Source: Sebastes aleutianus | Lineage: Eukaryota; Chordata; Actinopteri; Perciformes; Sebastidae | Assembly: GCA_916700875.1 (NCBI GenBank) | Contig: CAKAKS010000032.1 | Coordinates: forward strand, 15,863,629 to 15,927,628 | Direction of reading: 5' to 3' | DNA: 64,000 bases | Shown: in pieces, positions 59,975 to 64,000 of the stretch | How positions within the stretch are numbered: the stretch's first letter is position 1 | Layout of the letters: the number at the start of each line of letters is the position of its first letter | Made by a program: the position numbers and the translations under genes | Notes under the pieces: model-generated | What the model was told of the DNA's origin: nothing | Seen by the model: the letters and a program-made list of their open reading frames with translations, nothing else | Databases searched by the model: none

Positions 59975-62135
59975 CTGATTAACACCTGCAGTGATCAACA
60001 GACTGTACAGCTTCCTGTTTTCTGTGTTGCGCTGGTCACTGAGCTAGAACACTACACTTTTCCACCCATGCTTGTTGTAGCATTTCCACGTTACCATAAA
60101 TACATCTGTGCTTGTTTTAGCATTTGATCATGCCGTTTTTTGCTCTGTATTGTTATATTTTGCTTAGCATTACAAGTTTCTCTTCCTGTGAGAAAAGCAA
60201 ATGCAGCAATGAACTCCCACTATGACAAAAATAGGAACTAAACATTTTTCACAATGCGCTCTGTGTGGCGTTTATGGTTATTTTGAATATGTACACGCGT
60301 GGTTGAACATGCTGTTGCAACACATAGTGGTTAGTTTACAGTGTGTCTTCTTCTCTCAGCAGCCCGTAACCCAAGGCTTCAGCATCAACGTCCCTCACAT
60401 GTTTAACATCCACAACTTCAAGTCGCCCACCTTCTGTGACCACTGTGGCTCGCTGCTGTGGGGGATAGTCAGGCAGGGGCTGCACTGCAAAAGTAAGACC
60501 CGGGTCAACCTTTAACTCTCAAAGTCAGGATCTCAAATTGTCTTTTTATTGAATGGCTCCTGTCTGTGTGGTTTTTCTCTTCAGTCTGTAAAATGAACGT
60601 TCACATCCGCTGCAAAGGCAACGTCGCTCCCAACTGTGGGGTCAACAGCGTGGAACTGGCCAATAAGCTTGCAGAGATGGGTCTGCAGGCCGGAGGCATC
60701 TCGAAACGCAACTCACTGGTACACAATTTTACAGAATGAGTCAAATCAGCGTTACTTAAATGTGGCTTTCAGTAAGCTTGATCTAAGTGGTGTTTTGTTT
60801 TTGCACTGACAGGGCAATAGTGCAGGTCAGATGAGAGCGCCCGCTGAAAGGAGAGATAGTATGGACACCCAGCTGGAGACCCTTCGACTGGGCATCTCCG
60901 ACTTCACGTTCCTTCAAGTCCTTGGCAAGGGCAGTTTTGGCAAGGTGGGAATGACAAAAGAGGATAATGAGAAATGCTCTGTGTAATGAAATGATGATGA
61001 CCTAGGTGAATAATGAGGAAGACAGTAGAATGTGGGAATATCAGGGTTCCCACGCGTCCTGGAAAACCTGGAAAACCAATTTTCCACTAATGGAAAACAC
61101 ATGGAAAATGAGAGAGAAAAAGTAAAATGTCCTGGAAAATCTTGTGTTGTCCTGGAAAGTTATTTCAACATTTTCCTATTTTCCTTCACCTGAGAATGAA
61201 CTACAAGGCTTTCTATCAGAGCTCCCCAAAACAGATAACATTGCAATCTGATAGGGCTTGTGTTCAGGATCATATTAAAGTTCAACTGGTAGTTTATGGC
61301 CGAGAGTATTTTGAATAGGCTGCTCTCGGTTATGTTGTGGAAACACTGTGAACACACCACCAAGTCACGTCACATGGTAGCACATGCAGGTTGGATGACA
61401 TTACAACCAAAATGGCCAAAACTCTGAATAATGTAAGTTACATTATCCTTCAGTTCAAATGTAAATATTAGTCACTGCTGGCTGCTGTTGTTTTTATATT
61501 ATTCTATAATCAATTTGTCATAATAATAATAATACATTTTATTTATATAGTGCTTTTCTGGATACTCAAAGACACTTTACACAAATAAAATGATCATAAA
61601 ACAAGGACATCCTAAAAATATAAAACACGCAATATTAATAACACATTAAAAGCAGTTCTAAAAAGGTAATTTCTAAGCATATATGAGAAGATTTCATAGA
61701 TAAATTCTAGCCATAGACTACACGTCTTTTATATCAGACTTCCACAGAGAGGAACATATGAGTGTATGGTGCGATCCCCGTCTGTCACACCAGCTAGATC
61801 ATCACTGAAAATGATCCCTAGAAAAGAGTGGGAACCCTGAATATGGTCTTTAAATAGATAAACCTCTTCTTTTCTGATGGGATTTGTATCAAGGTGATGC
61901 TGAATTTGGAAAAAGCCTGTTAATTCTCATCTATCGTACTCTGTGTATATTGTATCTGCAGGTGATGCTGGCGAGACTCAACGACAAAGATCGTGTTTTT
62001 GCGGTCAAGGTGTTGAAAAAGGACATCATTTTGCAAGACGACGATGTGGAGTGTACCATGACGGAGAAGAGGGTGCTGTCACTGGCCCGCTGTCACCCCT
62101 ACCTCACGCAGTTGTACTGCTGCTTCCAGACGCCG
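47688..62135 (+). CDS. prkch: protein kinase C eta, first nine coding exons (3' end outside window)
   Basis: PKC eta is a novel-class, diacylglycerol-activated and calcium-independent serine/threonine kinase acting at membranes. Exons: 47688-48038, 55325-55388, 59272-59419, 59514-59548, 59634-59716, 60360-60492, 60585-60718, 60813-60944 and 61962-62135, 418 codons in all with agreeing phases. The C2 domain fills residues about 1-135 (start MKFNGFVKLRIGEAV). The pseudosubstrate RQRHGAVRRRIHQ at 151-163 has Ala at the phospho-site. C1A runs 167-217 (H167, C180, C183, C198, C201, H206, C209, C217) and C1B 240-289 (H240 to C289), both with all zinc ligands. The kinase domain starts near 347 with P-loop GKGSFGKV 354-361, catalytic Lys376 in AVKV and the helix-C Glu in MTEKR at 395. 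The window ends before the catalytic loop. An in-frame TAA two codons upstream fixes this ATG; the short N-terminal extension of human PKC eta is absent. Confidence 0.95.
48039..51417 (+). other. first part of prkch intron 1
   Basis: Contains a CpG-rich repeat at 48357-48692, an inverted copy of the core at about 27798-28150. The rest is AT-rich and unassigned. Confidence 0.5.
48357..48692. repeat. inverted copy of the CpG-rich repeat core found at 27798-28150
   Basis: Shares TCTGAGAATATCTAGTGAAT, GTACAGTGGACGTTTGTGCA and GGATCAGCAGTGATTCATGG, read in reverse in the other copy. Confidence 0.75.
51601..52255 (-). mobile_element. MITE with TTTCACAAGCC ends, copy 1 (reverse of copy 2)
   Basis: Ends TTTTCACAAGCCG and GGCTTGTGGAAGTTCCC. 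The inside, including AGCAAATTTATC, TCGAGAGCTGCCACTTCTAT and TCCAGGTCAGTCCTCTCCCA, occurs in reverse at 62683-63318. No coding capacity. Confidence 0.75.
52341..52376. repeat. interstitial telomere-type repeat (TTAGGG)6
   Basis: Six perfect TTAGGG units within TTAGGTTTAGG-rich sequence. Confidence 0.95.
52543..54163 (-). mobile_element. Tc1-like DNA transposon with 214-bp inverted ends
   Basis: The 1,621-bp element is bounded by TA dinucleotides (52541-52542 and 54164-54165), the duplicated target of Tc1/mariner elements. The ends are long inverted repeats, 52543-52756 and 53950-54163, starting CAGACGTAGGCAAAATTG. They differ at only a few positions. The inside holds one transposase gene on the minus strand, broken by a frameshift. 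Confidence 0.93.
52762..53818 (-). pseudogene. Tc1-family transposase, frameshifted
   Basis: The upstream part (53030-53818) holds the paired-like DNA-binding region with KGYKTISKQLDVP and a basic LPGRGRKRKI linker, then the first catalytic Asp in WTDETKLELF and the second in QDNDPKH. The frame then closes. The rest is read from another frame (52762 to about 53090) with WPSMSPDLNPIEHLW, which carries the Glu of the DD34E triad, and ends GCATKY. The break is near 53034-53040 in an ACAC run, consistent with loss of two bases or gain of one. The length otherwise fits a full transposase of about 340 residues. Confidence 0.9.
54230..55324 (+). other. distal part of prkch intron 1
   Basis: No repeat element or exon recognised before the TG-rich acceptor region of exon 2. 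Confidence 0.5.
56190..56400. mobile_element. fragment of a common fish retroposon (CATGCAGGTTAGGTTAATTG type)
   Basis: TTTGCATGTTCTCCCCGTG, CTCCCACAGTCCATAGACAT and TGACTCTAAATTGCCCG are hallmarks of a widespread fish LINE/SINE 3' region. It stops after AGTCTGGCGACCTG. Class inferred from memory. Confidence 0.6.
56846..57000. mobile_element. hAT-like MITE of the AGGGCTGCAACTAAC type
   Basis: 155 bp from AAGGGCTGCAACTAACAATT to TTGTTGCAGCTCTA, inverted ends, full of ATCGATTAAT motifs. The flanks GAACTGAT and GAACGTAT (56838-56845 and 57001-57008) may be a decayed 8-bp duplication. Confidence 0.75.
58111..58494. mobile_element. hAT-like MITE of the GCACAATTA type
   Basis: Begins TAGGAATGCACAATTAAAC and ends ATTATTGTGCAGCCGTA, an imperfect inverted pair. 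ATTGAAAT and GTTGAAAT flank it (7 of 8 match). Confidence 0.7.
58905..59090. mobile_element. second fragment of the common fish retroposon, with 3' end
   Basis: Begins at ATTACCCGTAGGTGTGAATG, overlapping the end of the other fragment, and continues through AGTCTGGCGACCTGTCCAGG to the 3' end GGATAAGCGGTTACAGATAA and a TGGATGGATGA tail. Confidence 0.7.
59939..59972. repeat. (CA)n microsatellite
   Basis: About 17 CA units in prkch intron 5. Confidence 0.9.
61042..61839. mobile_element. CAGGGTTCCCAC-ended element with 5-bp flanking repeat
   Basis: Ends CAGGGTTCCCAC and GTGGGAACCCTG are inverted; AATAT lies directly on both sides (61037-61041 and 61840-61844). The left part repeats CTGGAAAACCTGGAAAA. 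A TTTATTTATATAGTGC repeat from about 61512 is nested inside. It fills most of prkch intron 8. Confidence 0.75.
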
Positions 62136-62682
62136 GTCAGTACAGATTACACACACACACACACATGCACTTGTATCACAATTCCATAAGCTTTTATTGT
62201 GAGGACAATCTTTGGCAATGAGGTAATGTTTTCATCTCAGACCAAATACCTTCTCGCTTGCCTTTCTGAAGAAATGTTTTCAGATCAAGTTGTGGCATGT
62301 ATAGATGCTGTTACCTGGAAAGAGCACCGTTCAAACAAAGATTGTGAAACCCCCTAAAACACCCTTTATACTGTATTTTGAATATTCTTGGATGTAAGGA
62401 TCTCTGATACTTTCCCATCCTGAATTGCTATGGATGAGGCTGCGTCTTTGCAGTAATATACAGTATTTTTTGTCTTTCAGTTATTTTGGTTGTTATTAAC
62501 TTGCACACTAGCACCTTGCAAAGATTAAAACAATAGTCATTACCCAGTGTAAATACGTTGTAGGCCAGTTTATAGGTTACTTTTCAATATACCACTTTTC
62601 TAATACAACTTTTGTTATTTTTCAGAATCACATAACAATTAAAAAAAAACCTGTATTCACAGTTCCCTCCTATGTTTTACAT
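62136..62682 (+). other. prkch intron 9, start
   Basis: A short CA tract near 62150, otherwise unassigned. Confidence 0.5.
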
Positions 62683-63318
62683 TCATGCCTTTCACAAGCC
62701 AACATTTAGTTTGTTTTAATCAAACTCTGATGCGGTTCGTTTGGGCAGTTGTGAACGCAGTAATCGTTTTCTGGTGCGGACCAAAACAACCGGCCCAAGA
62801 CCGCTTGCGAGAGGTGATGAATCAGAACGCAGGCTGCCTGTGCGGGCATTCATTGAGATGGACACCGGTAAACGACAGGTTAACATGAGTGGGAGAGGAC
62901 TGACCTGGACCTCTACAGAAGTTTGAAGTTAGCTTGACCTCTGGGCTGAAGAGAACACACAGAATGTGCTAAATAAAGTCCACAAAAATAGTGACGTTTA
63001 TAAAGTCATTTGAGATAAACTGGAGGAGAAGGGATTTCGTGCTCACAGTAGATCAGCGCCGAGTCAAAGTGAAAACACTTCGACAGCAATACATCAAAAT
63101 CTGCGATTCCCTGCATAGAAGTGGCAGCTCTCGAGACAAAAAAGATAAATTTGCTCCTTCGTACACGCCCCTCAGCAAATTTTTTTTTTTTTTATTTGGT
63201 CCGCTTTCATTTGTGCACCGTGAAACTGAACCAGAATAAATAGAAAACAAACCAAAAGTATCAATTTCACTCTGATTCGGACTAGCCAAACTTACTACGG
63301 CTTGTGAAAGCACCCTTA
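62683..63318 (+). mobile_element. MITE with TTTCACAAGCC ends, copy 2
   Basis: Ends CCTTTCACAAGCCAACATTT and GGCTTGTGAAAGCACCCTTA. The same element as 51601-52255 but in the opposite orientation. Confidence 0.8.
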
Positions 63319-64000
63319 TACTGTCTTAATATCCTTAATATATTTCTTCTAAGCGTTACAGTATTGTAGTGGTCTTCATGCGGCAGGGTTTCCATTCTTA
63401 CGTTCTTGCCCAGTGAAATATCATGTTACTCCCCACACTGTTATCAGGTCCTGCACATATTGCTTTCGTTTCCTCTTAGCAAAAAAATGGCTACGTTGAT
63501 TATTTTTTGTGACCACTAACCACAAAAACGGTTACAGTTAGACACATTGTAGTGTTTACAGTTAGTACATAGTGTTGAATTAGGACACAGCATTGTAATG
63601 CCTACATTGGTCAGCAGGTGGCAGCAGTTTTTTATTAGTGTTAGGAAGTGAATGAGGCTCGGCTGGCAGAGCTGTTCTTTCCACAGTTCTTTGCACAGAC
63701 AGGATGACACTCCTAATCTGCTTTGGTTGTTTGAACCTCCACAGACCTACTTCACCTTGGATCAAAATAGAGCAGCTTGAAGTGAAGAGTTGACTCTGTT
63801 TCACTGCTCCCCTGACCCATTCAAAACCACACACAATGACAAAATAGCCTTTGTTCCACCACTGCACCTCATCATTACTTTTTTTAGGTGTTTTGTCACC
63901 CTTTTCCTTTTTAAAGGGTAATTTTGCATCCATTTTTAACTTTTCTCCTGGTGTGATATTTGTGAGTAGGTAAGGAAAGAGTGGGAGGTGAGATGAGTAG
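63319..64000 (+). other. prkch intron 9, to the window edge
   Basis: No further prkch exon is visible. The next expected coding segment (the part of the kinase domain after FQTP) is not found before 64000. Confidence 0.55.

Overview
This looks like nuclear DNA of a ray-finned fish, probably a percomorph teleost. Vertebrate genes are split by GT-AG introns, and the introns and spacers are full of teleost-type repeats: hAT-like and TTAA-type MITEs, a tRNA-derived SINE, a Tc1 element and long microsatellites. Four protein-coding genes can be read exon by exon in the order mnat1(+), trmt5(-), slc38a6(+), prkch(+). From memory this is the order of human 14q23, except that TMEM30B, which lies between SLC38A6 and PRKCH in human, is not visible here. 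The species cannot be named from the sequence alone.

1-18,700: the 3' end of mnat1 (CDK-activating kinase assembly factor). Only its last two coding exons are present, separated by a 12.3-kb intron. 19,094-22,834: complete trmt5 on the minus strand (tRNA m1G37 methyltransferase, 5 coding exons, 476 aa by my splice model), tail-to-tail with mnat1. 22,835-23,171: a short head-to-head promoter shared with slc38a6. 23,172-37,608: complete slc38a6 (amino-acid transporter family, 16 coding exons, 451 aa by my model). 38,370-47,687: an intergenic stretch of repeats ending in a purine-rich GAAA tract of about 1 kb just upstream of prkch. 47,688-62,135: the first nine coding exons of prkch (protein kinase C eta): C2, pseudosubstrate, C1A, C1B and the start of the kinase domain. 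The gene runs off the right edge.

The genes do not form one pathway. They are a conserved neighbourhood of housekeeping and signalling genes: transcription/cell cycle (mnat1), tRNA modification (trmt5), nutrient transport (slc38a6) and lipid-regulated kinase signalling (prkch). I saw no new multi-gene system. The points most worth checking are small: a duplicated splice donor in slc38a6, a duplicated exon edge and an overlapping uORF in trmt5, datable nested transposons with intact target-site duplications, and inverted repeat copies on either side of prkch exons 2-9. Splice junctions were assigned by eye from GT/AG sites, reading phase and remembered human proteins. No alignment was run.
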